Shown here: in pieces, positions 42,189-49,965 of the stretch
Numbering within the stretch: the stretch's first letter is position 1
Layout of the letters: each line of letters begins with the position of its first letter
The notes under the pieces: generated by a model
The model's database searches: none
What the model saw: the letters and a program-made list of their open reading frames with translations, nothing else
What the model was told of the DNA's origin: nothing
Assembly (NCBI GenBank): GCA_900659855.1
Contig: CAACVI010000006.1
Location: forward strand, 1-64,000
Reading direction: 5' to 3'
From: Candidatus Desulfarcum epimagneticum
Lineage (GTDB): Bacteria; Desulfobacterota; Desulfobacteria; Desulfobacterales; CR-1
Length of the DNA: 64,000 nucleotides
Made by a program: the position numbers and the translations under genes

Positions 42189-43628
42189 ATGGAAAATTAT
42201 AGCGAGTCCCATGTTTTATCGGAACGTGAAAAATTGAGTGTCCTGACAGGACGGAATGAGCCGGGGGCTGATTATCCGAAAGACAAATATGTTTATGAAC
42301 TGTTTGATTCGCGAGGGGAAGATTTTAGACTTAAAGAAAGGTCGATGGCTTCCCCAAAAAACAGACGACTTGACCTTTTCAGCGAAAAAGAATCGAAAGC
42401 GCGTTATTATGTCAGGCATTTCCCGGCATTGTTTTCCAGAGCGAAAAACGAGTTTCTTTATGATGTTTCCGGGAATAAATATATAGATTTTTTGAGCGGC
42501 GCCGGCGCTCTTAATTACGGGCATAATAATCCCATCATAAAAAAAGAGCTTATAAAATACCTCCGGAATGATGGCATTATCCATAGTCTGGACAAGGCGA
42601 CGGAGGCTAAAGAACGTTTTATCAATGAATTCTGCAAAACGATTCTTGCCCCGAGAGGTTATGACCACAAAATTCAGTTCACAGGCCCCACCGGAACCAA
42701 CGCGGTTGAAGCGGCTTTGAAATTGGCCCGAATGGCCAAAAAACGGGCGTCTGTGATGGCGTTTACAAAAGGGTATCACGGAAACACTTTGGGGGCGCTT
42801 GCCGTCACCGCCAACGACTATTATAAAAACGATTTTTTTTGCATGGCCAACGGGACTGTTTTCATGCCCTATGATCAGTATTTGGGCCCTGATGTGAACA
42901 CCATCGGGCATCTGAAAAAATATCTTGAAGATTCAGGCAGCGGGATCGCCTTGCCTGCGGCGGTCATTTTGGAAACCATTCAAGGCGAAGGAGGTATAAA
43001 TGTCGCCGGGAGGAAATGGCTGCAAGATTTGTCGGCGTTATGCCGGGATCATGATATTTTATTGATTATTGACGACATCCAGGTCGGAAATGGCCGAACC
43101 GGGACGTTCTTCAGTTTTGAAGATTATGGCATTGTCCCTGATATTGTGGTGGTTTCAAAGTCCATTGGCGGGGGGTTGCCGTTCTCCTTTGTTTTGATGA
43201 AACCCGAGTTGGATGTGTGGAAACCGGGGCAGCACACAGGCACGTTTCGCGGAAACAACCTCGCCTTTGTGGCGGGCGCCGCGATTTTGCGAAAATATTG
43301 GAGGGATGGCGCTTTTTCGGATTCAATCGCGAAAAAATCGGCATATTTAAAAAGAAGTCTGGAAGAAATAAAGGGAGATCATTCCGGATTGGGAATTCAA
43401 ATCAGGGGCAAAGGTTTGATTTATGGGCTTGAGTTTAAAGACAAGGCTTTTGCCGCCGCAGTTTCCAGAAAATGTTTCCAAAAAAACCTGGTCGTCGAAA
43501 CTTGCGGAACTCAAGATGAGACGCTGAAAATTTTGCCGCCGCTGACCATAGGACAAGACGCGCTGGAAAAAGGGGCGGGAATAATTAAAAACGCGGTTTT
43601 AGAAATAAAAAATGGAAAAAAATCATGA
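42189..43628 (+). CDS. Class III aminotransferase, diaminobutyrate-2-oxoglutarate (EctB-like) type
   Basis: 479 residues. From about 60 the sequence follows the EctB/DABA aminotransferase pattern: YVRHFPALFSRAKN, GALNYGHNNP, FTGPTGTNAVEAALKLARMA, IIDDIQVGNGRTG and the PLP lysine in VVSKSIGGG (Lys324). Such enzymes interconvert aspartate semialdehyde and 2,4-diaminobutyrate using glutamate. The first about 58 residues are an extra N-terminal part not usual for the family; an internal ATG near 42346 could remove most of it. The base composition is clearly AT-richer than upstream. No ectA or ectC is near, so ectoine synthesis is unlikely. The next gene starts inside its last codons (ATGA), so the trio is one operon. 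Confidence 0.85.
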   Translation: MENYSESHVLSEREKLSVLTGRNEPGADYPKDKYVYELFDSRGEDFRLKERSMASPKNRRLDLFSEKESKARYYVRHFPALFSRAKNEFLYDVSGNKYIDFLSGAGALNYGHNNPIIKKELIKYLRNDGIIHSLDKATEAKERFINEFCKTILAPRGYDHKIQFTGPTGTNAVEAALKLARMAKKRASVMAFTKGYHGNTLGALAVTANDYYKNDFFCMANGTVFMPYDQYLGPDVNTIGHLKKYLEDSGSGIALPAAVILETIQGEGGINVAGRKWLQDLSALCRDHDILLIIDDIQVGNGRTGTFFSFEDYGIVPDIVVVSKSIGGGLPFSFVLMKPELDVWKPGQHTGTFRGNNLAFVAGAAILRKYWRDGAFSDSIAKKSAYLKRSLEEIKGDHSGLGIQIRGKGLIYGLEFKDKAFAAAVSRKCFQKNLVVETCGTQDETLKILPPLTIGQDALEKGAGIIKNAVLEIKNGKKS

Positions 43629-44551
43629 AGCATATCACATCCATTCTGGATATAAAAAAAGATGATATCCTCGATATTTTTGATATCGCCAATGACTATT
43701 CGAATCTGATTTTAAAAAACGGGAATATATTGGGCGGAAAAATCATGGGAAGTTTTTTCCTGCAACCGAGCACCCGGACGCAACTCAGTTTCCAGTCTTC
43801 TTTTCTTCGATTGGGGGGAAAATGGATCGGATTTTCAGATATTGAAACAACCCGTCTGGGGGGAACTTATCATGAAAGCTTTGCCGACACCGCGAAAATT
43901 GTGACGGAATATTGCGATGTGATCGTGTTGAGATCGCAAAACGAGATGGTCTTAAACGCGTTTAAAAAAGATGTGAGCGTTCCCGTCATATCCGCCGGAT
44001 GCGGACGATGGGAGCACCCGACCCAGGGTCTGCTTGATCTGTTCACTATTTTTAATCTGTTGGGAAGATTAAACGACATCAATATTTTAATTTCCGGGAA
44101 TCCGGACAACCGGTGCGTCAATTCATTTCTGGCCGGACTGACGCGCTGGGAAAATATCAATATACATTTTGTGGTCCCGGAAAGACTCCGTTTTTCCGGA
44201 AATCATGAAAGAGTATCCCCGGAATTTGCCGCTGTCCATTATTATGAAAATTACGAAGAGTTTTTTGAAACGCCCCATGTCAAAGGCATAGATGTGATCT
44301 ATATTGATGATTTGAACGCGGAGGGAGAATCCATCGCGCGCTCATACGAGATTTATCCAAACCTGATCTTTTCCAAAGAGAAATTGAAAAGATTCAATAA
44401 GGATGTCATATTGTTGCACCCCCTGCCCAGAACCAATATCGCGGCTGAAATAAACAATTTGTCCAACGCAAAATATTTCGAACAGGCAAAAAATGGCTTG
44501 TATATCAGAACCGCGCTGTTTTATTGGCTGTTTGCCCAAAAAAGTTTTTGA
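43625..44551 (+). CDS. Aspartate/ornithine carbamoyltransferase homologue
   Basis: 308 residues. The carbamoyl-phosphate motif is PSTRTQLSF (residues 48-56), followed by GGTYHESFADTAKIV, HPTQGLLDLFTI (His131, Gln134) and HPLPR near 275. The C-terminus YFEQAKNGLYIRTAL is closest to aspartate carbamoyltransferase. The canonical PSTRTRLSFE is altered (Q for the second R), so the amino acceptor may differ from aspartate. Enzymes of this fold transfer a carbamoyl group to an amine. The ATGA overlap with the aminotransferase suggests that the acceptor is the aminotransferase product or a derivative, which is inference. No pyrimidine or arginine genes are nearby. Confidence 0.82.
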   Translation: MKHITSILDIKKDDILDIFDIANDYSNLILKNGNILGGKIMGSFFLQPSTRTQLSFQSSFLRLGGKWIGFSDIETTRLGGTYHESFADTAKIVTEYCDVIVLRSQNEMVLNAFKKDVSVPVISAGCGRWEHPTQGLLDLFTIFNLLGRLNDINILISGNPDNRCVNSFLAGLTRWENINIHFVVPERLRFSGNHERVSPEFAAVHYYENYEEFFETPHVKGIDVIYIDDLNAEGESIARSYEIYPNLIFSKEKLKRFNKDVILLHPLPRTNIAAEINNLSNAKYFEQAKNGLYIRTALFYWLFAQKSF

Positions 44552-44563
44552 GGGAGCAGAATT

Positions 44564-44941
44564 ATGAAATACGGATCAGAATTTGAGATTGCCATAAAAG
44601 ATACGGCTGAAAAAGGAAAGGGCGTTTTCGCCATGGAGGATATTCCGACAAATCGCAAGATATTCATAAATTTTATGATGCCGATACCGGAAGATGAGTT
44701 GGATCAATACCGGGACCTGTCTTTGCGCCATTATTTTTTCAAATGGGAAAAAACATACGCGATTTCCCTCGGGCAGGCGCTTTATATGAATCATTCCCAC
44801 GCCCCGAATGTTAAAATTATTCGATATTTCAGAGAAAACTTTATTGAAGGTTTCTCGACAAAACCGATTCCCGCCGGAACGGAGCTGACCCACAAATACG
44901 CTGATTTGTCATGGTTTCCGGATCATGATTTGTGGGCATGA
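44564..44941 (+). CDS. Small SET-domain protein
   Basis: 125 residues, essentially one SET domain: KGKGVFAMEDIPTN at the front, MNHSHAPNV (the NHS-x-x-PN motif at about 75-80) and GTELTHKYADLSW at the end. SET domains transfer methyl groups from S-adenosylmethionine, usually to lysine side chains. Bacterial single-domain forms mostly have unknown substrates. It lies 12 bases after the carbamoyltransferase and shares its AT-rich composition, so it likely acts on that pathway's product or on one of its enzymes. GAGG precedes the ATG. Confidence 0.8.
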   Translation: MKYGSEFEIAIKDTAEKGKGVFAMEDIPTNRKIFINFMMPIPEDELDQYRDLSLRHYFFKWEKTYAISLGQALYMNHSHAPNVKIIRYFRENFIEGFSTKPIPAGTELTHKYADLSWFPDHDLWA

Positions 44942-44986
44942 TTTCCATGGATTCCTTATTTTCAGCATGCATACTATGATTGCTTT

Positions 44987-45015
44987 TTGACCCCCCTGTT
45001 TTTGTGATATTTTAT
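44987..45015 (+). promoter_or_regulatory. Sigma70-type promoter, TTGACC-17-TTTTAT
   Basis: The surrounding ~65 bases closely match the promoter region before the DUF4143 gene at 60 kb. The ATG at 45014 overlaps the -10 box, so it is not a credible start for the relic that follows. Confidence 0.55.
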
Positions 45016-45191
45016 GGCTATAAAAGGGGGATATTTCACTGAGAACAGCGATATTGACCTGTTAATCAAATTCAAAGATATTCCTTTTGAAAAATATGCC
45101 GACAATTATTTTAAGCTGCATGAATTGTTTGAGAATATGTTTGGCCGAAAAGTGGATTTGATGACGGAAAATTCCCTGTCAAATCCCTATT
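45014..45191 (+). pseudogene. MNT-type nucleotidyltransferase relic, 5' part
   Basis: The frame reads FTENSDIDLLIKFKDIPFEK and FGRKVDLMTENSLSNPY, the core of a minimal nucleotidyltransferase of the kind paired with HEPN toxins. The front (the G-S motif before the Asp pair) is missing. The frame is cut at 45191 by an IS481-type insertion and resumes at 49728 after the duplicated CCTATT, giving NPYFIKKVKKILSAVS and a stop. The gene was thus already 5'-truncated or promoter-fused and was then interrupted. No HEPN partner is visible. Confidence 0.75.
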
Positions 45192-45438
45192 TGTTAAGTG
45201 CCATGACATCGTGGACACTTTTTAGTGCCAGGACATCGTAGACACAATGACGATTTATGGAATTTTGTAATCAAACTCATTGTTGATTTCCAAATTATGC
45301 AAACCGATTTTTTCTGATTATTTTGACCGAAAGTCTATTTTTTCACATTGTCTGAATCATGAGCCTGCGCATTGATCTGCGGGCATGATTAATCGGAATC
45401 GCTTCGCTCTTTTATCTTATGGGTTTTTTAAGGCATGG

Positions 45439-45527
45439 GCAGAAAAGCTTGAATGATTTCCTGATGGGGGGCGCGGCGCTGATATATGCCGCGCCCCTTT
45501 ATGCAGGCATCATTCAATGCTGTCTGC
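45439..45527. other. Large two-tier hairpin
   Basis: The outer stem is GCAGAAAAGCTTGAATGAT against ATCATTCAATGCTGTCTGC; the inner stem is a perfect GGGGCGCGGC / GCCGCGCCCC around a 10-base loop (45468-45497). It lies just beyond the 3' end of the ATPase gene inside the inner transposon. It may be a structured end or a terminator without a T run. Confidence 0.6.
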
Positions 45528-45591
45528 GTTCGGCTATCCCTTGGAAGGTTGCTCCCCAGCAGAGCCTTCCTCCGTTTCACCGAATACGGTA

Positions 45592-46398
45592 TCAAAAGAT
45601 TTCAGTGGAAGCCAGTCTGACGTGATCCGCTTTCACTGTCATTGATTTTTGGGCCGCCGCCGCTATAAGAGCTCCCCTTGCCAGGTGGTTGGCCTTTCTC
45701 AAAAGACCCCCGGAGCCCTGGTGTATGGCCCTTGCGGCGGTGTCATCAAAAAGATTTGTCTCCACTCCGGCAAGTCCCAGGTGGTGGGCCAGGTATTTTC
45801 GCATCATATCCAGGTTAAGCCCTTCCAGATGACTTCGGGCAATAATTCTTGACGCCAGGGGGCCGGAGCCCCGATACATCAATTTGTCAATCAGGTTGGA
45901 CTGCCCCGCCAATATGACGGGCAGCCAGGGTTTGGAGTCTTTTTCGAACTGGGTGATGGTGTGCAGTTCGGCAAAGACCTCCAGCCTCAGCAATGACGCT
46001 TCGTCTATGATCAAAACCGGCTTTATTTTTTTCCCGAGGACCTGTTTTTTGATCTCTTTACGAATCATGTCCGTCATCAAGGCTTTGGAGTTGGTGGACA
46101 AAAATATCTGAAGCTTTGATATGATCTGCCGGTAAAGCTCAATGATGGAACCTGATGAGGCCACCACGTAGACGCAGCGATATTCGGAAGGGTGAAGCAT
46201 GGCGGCGCTGTAACGCAAAGCCGTTGATTTTCCGCTTCCGATCTCGCCGGTGACAAGACCGATGCCTCCCAGTCCCACAGCATAGTCAAAGCGATTTTGA
46301 ACCGATATCAGCTCATGGGTTTCAAGCATCTCATTCGGCTTTAAATCCGAGATAAACGGCTCTTTTTTTAAACTGAAAAAAACCCTGTGATTATCCAT
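45592..46398 (-). CDS. ExeA/TniB-type AAA ATPase of the inner transposon
   Basis: 268 residues. Walker A is GEIGSGKST near 52 and Walker B-like is VLIIDEASLL. The shape FSLKKEPFISDLKPNEMLET, ... VILAGQSNLIDKLM, ... RIIARSHLEGL matches the ExeA-like ATPases that act as target selectors beside DDE transposases. GGGAGG precedes the ATG. It lies 9 bases downstream of the transposase gene on the same strand, so the pair is co-transcribed. Confidence 0.85.
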   Translation of the reverse strand: MDNHRVFFSLKKEPFISDLKPNEMLETHELISVQNRFDYAVGLGGIGLVTGEIGSGKSTALRYSAAMLHPSEYRCVYVVASSGSIIELYRQIISKLQIFLSTNSKALMTDMIRKEIKKQVLGKKIKPVLIIDEASLLRLEVFAELHTITQFEKDSKPWLPVILAGQSNLIDKLMYRGSGPLASRIIARSHLEGLNLDMMRKYLAHHLGLAGVETNLFDDTAARAIHQGSGGLLRKANHLARGALIAAAAQKSMTVKADHVRLASTEIF

Positions 46399-46407
46399 GC
46401 GGCCTCC

Positions 46408-47688
46408 CTATAAAAGACTTCCGCCATGATAACTGGAACCCGGGGCGGGCTCCATGTCGGCATGGGTGTTTTTGGCTCTTTTAACCCTGCAGTTGACGGC
46501 AAGGTTGACCGGCGACGCGTTTCCAAAAGACCTGCTTTTATATTTAATCTCCACCGAATCAGGCTCATCGGGATGAAAGCAAAGCTCCACATTTTTGCCG
46601 ATAAGGGCCACAGGCCCCTCATACAGTCTGCCGTTTAAGGTGATGGTCCGGTCTTTGGCCACCCTGCGTCTTGCGGTGATTCGAAAATGATCTTTCAGAT
46701 TTGCGGGAGCGGCTCTTAAACATTCCATATGGGCGGTGAAGCGCTCGAAAGGACTCTGGCCTGTGGCCCCATGTTTCTTTGGGTGATATTGGGTCCCGAT
46801 CCAGCGGGTCAGCGCAGAATTGATATCATTGATCGTATCTCCTTGAAAGTCAGGCAAAAAACCCGACCGCACGGTTTTAAACCACCGCTCGATCTTTCCC
46901 TTTCCCTGGGGTTTATACGGCCGGGCGCGAATAAGCGCGATATTTAATGAGGCGGCGGTATAAGCCAGACGGACGCTGCGAAACGCCGCGCCGTTGTCCA
47001 CATAGAGTTTTCGGGGCAGGCCGCGCTTCAAAAGCGCGTCCTGAAACGCGTCCATATAGTTGACCAGATTTTCTGAGAAATAAAATTTCGCGTGAACGAT
47101 CAGCCTGGAATGATCGTCTATGATGGCGATCAGATAAGTCTTTTTATTTTTGCCGTCGGCAAGAACTTTGGGTCCGTGCATGACATCGCTCTGCCATAAA
47201 TCATTGGGCATCTCCGCCTCAAACTTGCGCCTGTCCTCCGGGGTTTTCCGGGTCATGTCCATAAGCCCGCGCTGATTCAAAAACCGGTAAACCGTGGACG
47301 GGGAAAGCGGGCGCCGGAAAGCCTCCGATTTTCCCTTGCGCATTTTTTCAATCAGAGCGGCCACAGTCGATTTGGGAAACTGTTTCCTCAGCTCAGCCAG
47401 ACCCAGCGCCGTGTCATCATCTATGACCCTGCTTTTTCCCTTGTCCGCGCGGACTTTGGGATACAATGATCGGATATCACAGCCGCTTTTTTCGTAAAGA
47501 CGAATCCATCGCAATATGCCGCTTTTGCTGATCCGGGTCTTTTCAGAAAAGGGTATCCGCCATTTTTTTTCGCTTTTGCCCTGTAAAAGCCTCCGCTTTT
47601 CCTGACGGGACAGGCTTGGCCCGTTTACAAAATCACTGATAACACCGTAACGAAAAACCGCCACATCCATTCTCTGCTCTTTGGTCAT
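46408..47688 (-). CDS. DDE (rve/Mu-TniA-like) transposase of the inner transposon
   Basis: 426 residues. An N-terminal helix-turn-helix region (RISKSGILRWIRLYEKSGCD) is followed by an rve core with the DDE residues in DLWQSDVMHG, LYVDNGAAF and GKGKIERWFKTVR, then a C-terminal part with RITLNGRLYEGP-like strands (RTITLNGRLYEG). It performs strand transfer of the element together with its ATPase. AAAGGAGG precedes the ATG. It appears intact. Confidence 0.88.
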   Translation of the reverse strand: MTKEQRMDVAVFRYGVISDFVNGPSLSRQEKRRLLQGKSEKKWRIPFSEKTRISKSGILRWIRLYEKSGCDIRSLYPKVRADKGKSRVIDDDTALGLAELRKQFPKSTVAALIEKMRKGKSEAFRRPLSPSTVYRFLNQRGLMDMTRKTPEDRRKFEAEMPNDLWQSDVMHGPKVLADGKNKKTYLIAIIDDHSRLIVHAKFYFSENLVNYMDAFQDALLKRGLPRKLYVDNGAAFRSVRLAYTAASLNIALIRARPYKPQGKGKIERWFKTVRSGFLPDFQGDTINDINSALTRWIGTQYHPKKHGATGQSPFERFTAHMECLRAAPANLKDHFRITARRRVAKDRTITLNGRLYEGPVALIGKNVELCFHPDEPDSVEIKYKSRSFGNASPVNLAVNCRVKRAKNTHADMEPAPGSSYHGGSLL

Positions 47689-47809
47689 AACGCCTCCTTT
47701 TTTTGTCCGGGTTGACGCACATTTTATCTTTTCCCTTCTTACGACAGAAAAAAAAGCCGGTAAATGACACTCTTGGGTGGGGAGGGTGAAAAATGGAAAT
47801 GGACGGGCG

Positions 47810-48256
47810 TTAAATGGAACGGCTCACCGGAATATGACCCAGGAACGCAAGATAGTTCAATCCCTTTAATATGCTTTTTTGCCACGTGTCGCCGAAATGC
47901 GCCTTGATCCGCCGGGTCAGGGCCATGACCCAGTGACGCCGCCGGCTCCGGCTGATGGAGCCGGGGCATTTGGCATATTTTAATTTCCCGGATATGCATG
48001 AGCGTATGGCATTCTTTGACGCCTGAATCCGCCCGAAATACCCCTTTGGCCGGAAACGTATCACACAATGGCAGTCCGGACACCGATTGCGCTTAATCAG
48101 AAGCGGTTTTCTGAAACCGTCAAACAAAACGGGCGCATACCCATGCCCCCACAGCCTGCATCCGCCGCAGCGGGGGCATTGCTTCGGCTTTTTCCATTTA
48201 TAATCGCGCTCTTGTTCAAAAAGCTTCTTGAGTTTTATGGAAATAAATATTACCAT
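47810..48256 (-). CDS. Zinc-ribbon protein of the inner transposon
   Basis: 148 residues from the ATG whose complement is 48254-48256, preceded on that strand by AAGGAGG; an upstream in-frame ATG lacks such a site. It contains PKQCPRCGGCRLWGHGYAP and NRCPDCHCVIRFRPKGYF, two CxxC pairs that would bind zinc, followed by a basic helical tail. It stands first in the same-strand cluster with the transposase and ATPase. It is probably a DNA-binding accessory; no function is established to my knowledge. Confidence 0.7.
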   Translation of the reverse strand: MVIFISIKLKKLFEQERDYKWKKPKQCPRCGGCRLWGHGYAPVLFDGFRKPLLIKRNRCPDCHCVIRFRPKGYFGRIQASKNAIRSCISGKLKYAKCPGSISRSRRRHWVMALTRRIKAHFGDTWQKSILKGLNYLAFLGHIPVSRSI

Positions 48257-48270
48257 CACACCTCCTTGCA

Positions 48271-48289
48271 GGGCTGGAAGTTTCAGCCC
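48271..48289. other. Small hairpin in the leader of the inner-transposon genes
   Basis: GGGCTG and CAGCCC flank a 7-base loop just upstream (minus strand) of the zinc-ribbon ribosome site. A second stem, AAAAGGGCGG / CCGCCCTTTT, lies at about 48299-48340. Confidence 0.5.
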
Positions 48290-48345
48290 TTGGTTTTGGA
48301 AAAGGGCGGTTTGTCCTGCCAAAGACTTGGCCGCCCTTTTCCCAT

Positions 48346-48372
48346 AAAAAAAAGCCTCTCACTGAGAGGCTT
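48346..48372 (-). terminator. Rho-independent terminator, leftward
   Basis: On the minus strand AAGCCTCTCA-G-TGAGAGGCTT is followed by a T8 run. It lies between the IS481 transposase and the three-gene cluster and would stop transcripts coming from the transposase. Confidence 0.75.
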
Positions 48373-48536
48373 CATTTATTCTGATAATTTTATTCTTTCG
48401 TCAATATATTCTGAAAAAAATCCTACGCTTGGTTAAATATAATGTGGCATTCTACACTCATCCACCTGGGTTTTGTCCAGGAAGAGTTTTAATTTTTGTT
48501 CTTTGACATCAATAGTAGCCACCACATATTCGAGCC

Positions 48537-49601
48537 TCACTGTCTTCGGACGGGAAACATCTCCCCAAAAATGTTGACCCTGAGGTCACTTCGGACCAGG
48601 CGAACCAAGTGGCAGCGTCCGGATTTTGGTTTCTTAAGTCGCTGGTGAGGTTTATCCTCCTGACTTGGAAACCTCAGCTTTGCCTTCATCGCCGCCAGGG
48701 CTTTCAGGGGCGTTTTGCCACCCAGCTTGCTGTAGCGGTATTTGCTGTTATGTCGCTGTTCAAAGGCCAATGTTCCATCCCTCAATTCAGCCTTTGTGGC
48801 CATCAGCGTTTTGCCGAGAAACATCCGCCGGTAAAGATCGTTGAACTTCTCAATGACGCCGTTTCGCCAGGGTTCCGACACAGGGATAAACCAGGGCTCC
48901 ACTCCATGATGCAGACACAGACGAACGAACTGGCTCATGACCCGGGGATATTTTGGGCTGCCGCAAAAAGTCATGGCGTTATCCACCTGAATGTTGTTCG
49001 GAATCCCGATTCGGGTCCAGATAGACCATGTTCCATGCAAAACGTCCCCGCCGGACTTGGTTGACAATGAATGCAGACCGCAACGCGCGGTTGCCGTGTC
49101 GATGACATTGAGCCCATAAAAACGGATCGGTCCTGTGAGATAGCAAGGCCCAATGAGATCCATCTGATGTGACTGGTTCGCCAGAAGAGACGGGAGCTTG
49201 GGGTAAGACGTTCCTTTCGCCGTGTATTTGCCGTCCCTTCGGCGAATGAGATTGTTTCGACTCAAAATACGGTTGATTGTTCGCAGCGAAGGCAAGGGAA
49301 AAACGCCCATATCCTCCATTTCCCACAAAATCGCCTGGGCGCCGCAAAACAGATTCCGTTTATGAAGATTGACCCGAATCGCTTTAATGATCGTTTCAAT
49401 TTCACCCGGTGTGCGATTTGTGATCTTATTAGGACGCCTTGAGAAACTGTTGTGCCAGCCCTCGTCATTTTCATTGTAACGATTGATCCATTTGTAGAGC
49501 CATGACTTTGATCGGACCATGGACACGCAGATGGCATCCGGTTTCTCACCGGCAAGAAAACGTCGGACGGCTTGGATACGTTTTTTAACGTCATCCTTCA
49601 T
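48537..49601 (-). CDS. IS481-type transposase, frameshifted at the C-terminus
   Basis: 354 residues in the open frame. An N-terminal helix-turn-helix (ICVSMVRSKSWLYKWINRYN) is followed by an rve core with Asp in QMDLIGPCY, Asp in IQVDNAMTF and Glu in NGVIEKFN. The frame stops just after NIFGEMFPVRRQ. In another frame the sequence continues PKTVRLEYVVATIDVKEQKL, LFLDKTQVDECRMPHYI to a stop at 48433-48435, the tail expected for this family. So a single base has been lost near 48550-48555 and the intact gene would be about 389 codons. The lost tail lies after the catalytic core, so activity is uncertain. Confidence 0.85.
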   Translation of the reverse strand: MKDDVKKRIQAVRRFLAGEKPDAICVSMVRSKSWLYKWINRYNENDEGWHNSFSRRPNKITNRTPGEIETIIKAIRVNLHKRNLFCGAQAILWEMEDMGVFPLPSLRTINRILSRNNLIRRRDGKYTAKGTSYPKLPSLLANQSHQMDLIGPCYLTGPIRFYGLNVIDTATARCGLHSLSTKSGGDVLHGTWSIWTRIGIPNNIQVDNAMTFCGSPKYPRVMSQFVRLCLHHGVEPWFIPVSEPWRNGVIEKFNDLYRRMFLGKTLMATKAELRDGTLAFEQRHNSKYRYSKLGGKTPLKALAAMKAKLRFPSQEDKPHQRLKKPKSGRCHLVRLVRSDLRVNIFGEMFPVRRQ

Positions 49602-49721
49602 GAGCTTTCCTCCATTACGGAAAATGCTCAGGATGACAAGCGACTACTTGATTGTCAAAGAACTATTTTGTCCACGATGTGCTGGCACATTTTTCTGTTC
49701 ACGATGTCATGGCACTTAACA

Positions 49722-49768
49722 CCTATTTTATAAAAAAGGTCAAAAAAATCCTTTCCGCCGTTTCATAA
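49722..49768 (+). pseudogene. MNT-type nucleotidyltransferase relic, 3' part
   Basis: It resumes the frame broken at 45191 (after one copy of the target duplication): FIKKVKKILSAVS and TAA at 49766-49768. It shows the pre-insertion gene had a normal short C-terminus. Confidence 0.7.
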
Positions 49769-49803
49769 ATTTCACTATATTGTTTTTTGAAATGGCTTTT
49801 TTA
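49757..49803 (+). terminator. Recurring hairpin, copy 1 (imperfect)
   Basis: GCCGTTTCA pairs with TGAAATGGC followed by a T run. It is an imperfect member of the family also found at 52595, 54040, 57902 and 61450, and overlaps the end of the MNT relic. Confidence 0.55.
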
Positions 49804-49872
49804 AAAAAAACATGAGAGCCTGTCCGCTGATCCCGGTTTGGAAAAACAGCTTTTAAAAAAAAGCGGAAGCCA

Positions 49873-49901
49873 TTGACTTTCCTGAATAACGTTCATATCT
49901 T
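49873..49901 (+). promoter_or_regulatory. Possible promoter, TTGACT-17-TATCTT
   Basis: It stands 65 bases before the ATG of the DUF4347/cadherin gene, in an AT-rich stretch after the hairpin. The -10 box is weak. Confidence 0.4.
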
Positions 49902-49965
49902 TTAAAATATATGGAAAGTTCGCCGGGTTTTTGAAATGTTTTGCCTGCCAAAAAGGAGGAGCGGT

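Larger units (their letters stand above)
45192..49721 (-). mobile_element. IS481-type element carrying a nested three-gene transposon
   Basis: The ends are inverted repeats starting TGTTAAGTGCCATGACATCG at 45192 and, on the other strand, at 49721. Each end has a second related copy inside (GTGCCAGGACATCGTAGACA at about 45226; TGTGCCAGCACATCGTGGAC inside the right end). A 6-bp target duplication CCTATT lies at 45186-45191 and 49722-49727. The element's own transposase (minus strand, 48537-49601) sits next to the right end. The 3 kb between it and the left end holds three unrelated transposition genes, so a second transposon inserted inside. The exact ends of the inner element were not resolved. 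Confidence 0.85.

Noticed and set aside
42189-43628. Ectoine biosynthesis operon
   Set aside because: The aminotransferase is EctB-like, but the acetyltransferase and the synthase are absent and a carbamoyltransferase follows instead.
43625-44551. Housekeeping pyrB or argF
   Set aside because: Altered carbamoyl-phosphate motif, AT-rich composition, and no pathway genes nearby.
45014-45241. Intact 75-residue nucleotidyltransferase starting at ATG 45014
   Set aside because: The ATG lies within the -10 box, the family's first motif is missing, and the last codons are IS sequence.
45248-48403. TGACGA...TCGTCA as the ends of the inner transposon
   Set aside because: The inverted match is only 6 bases and the flanks show no target duplication.
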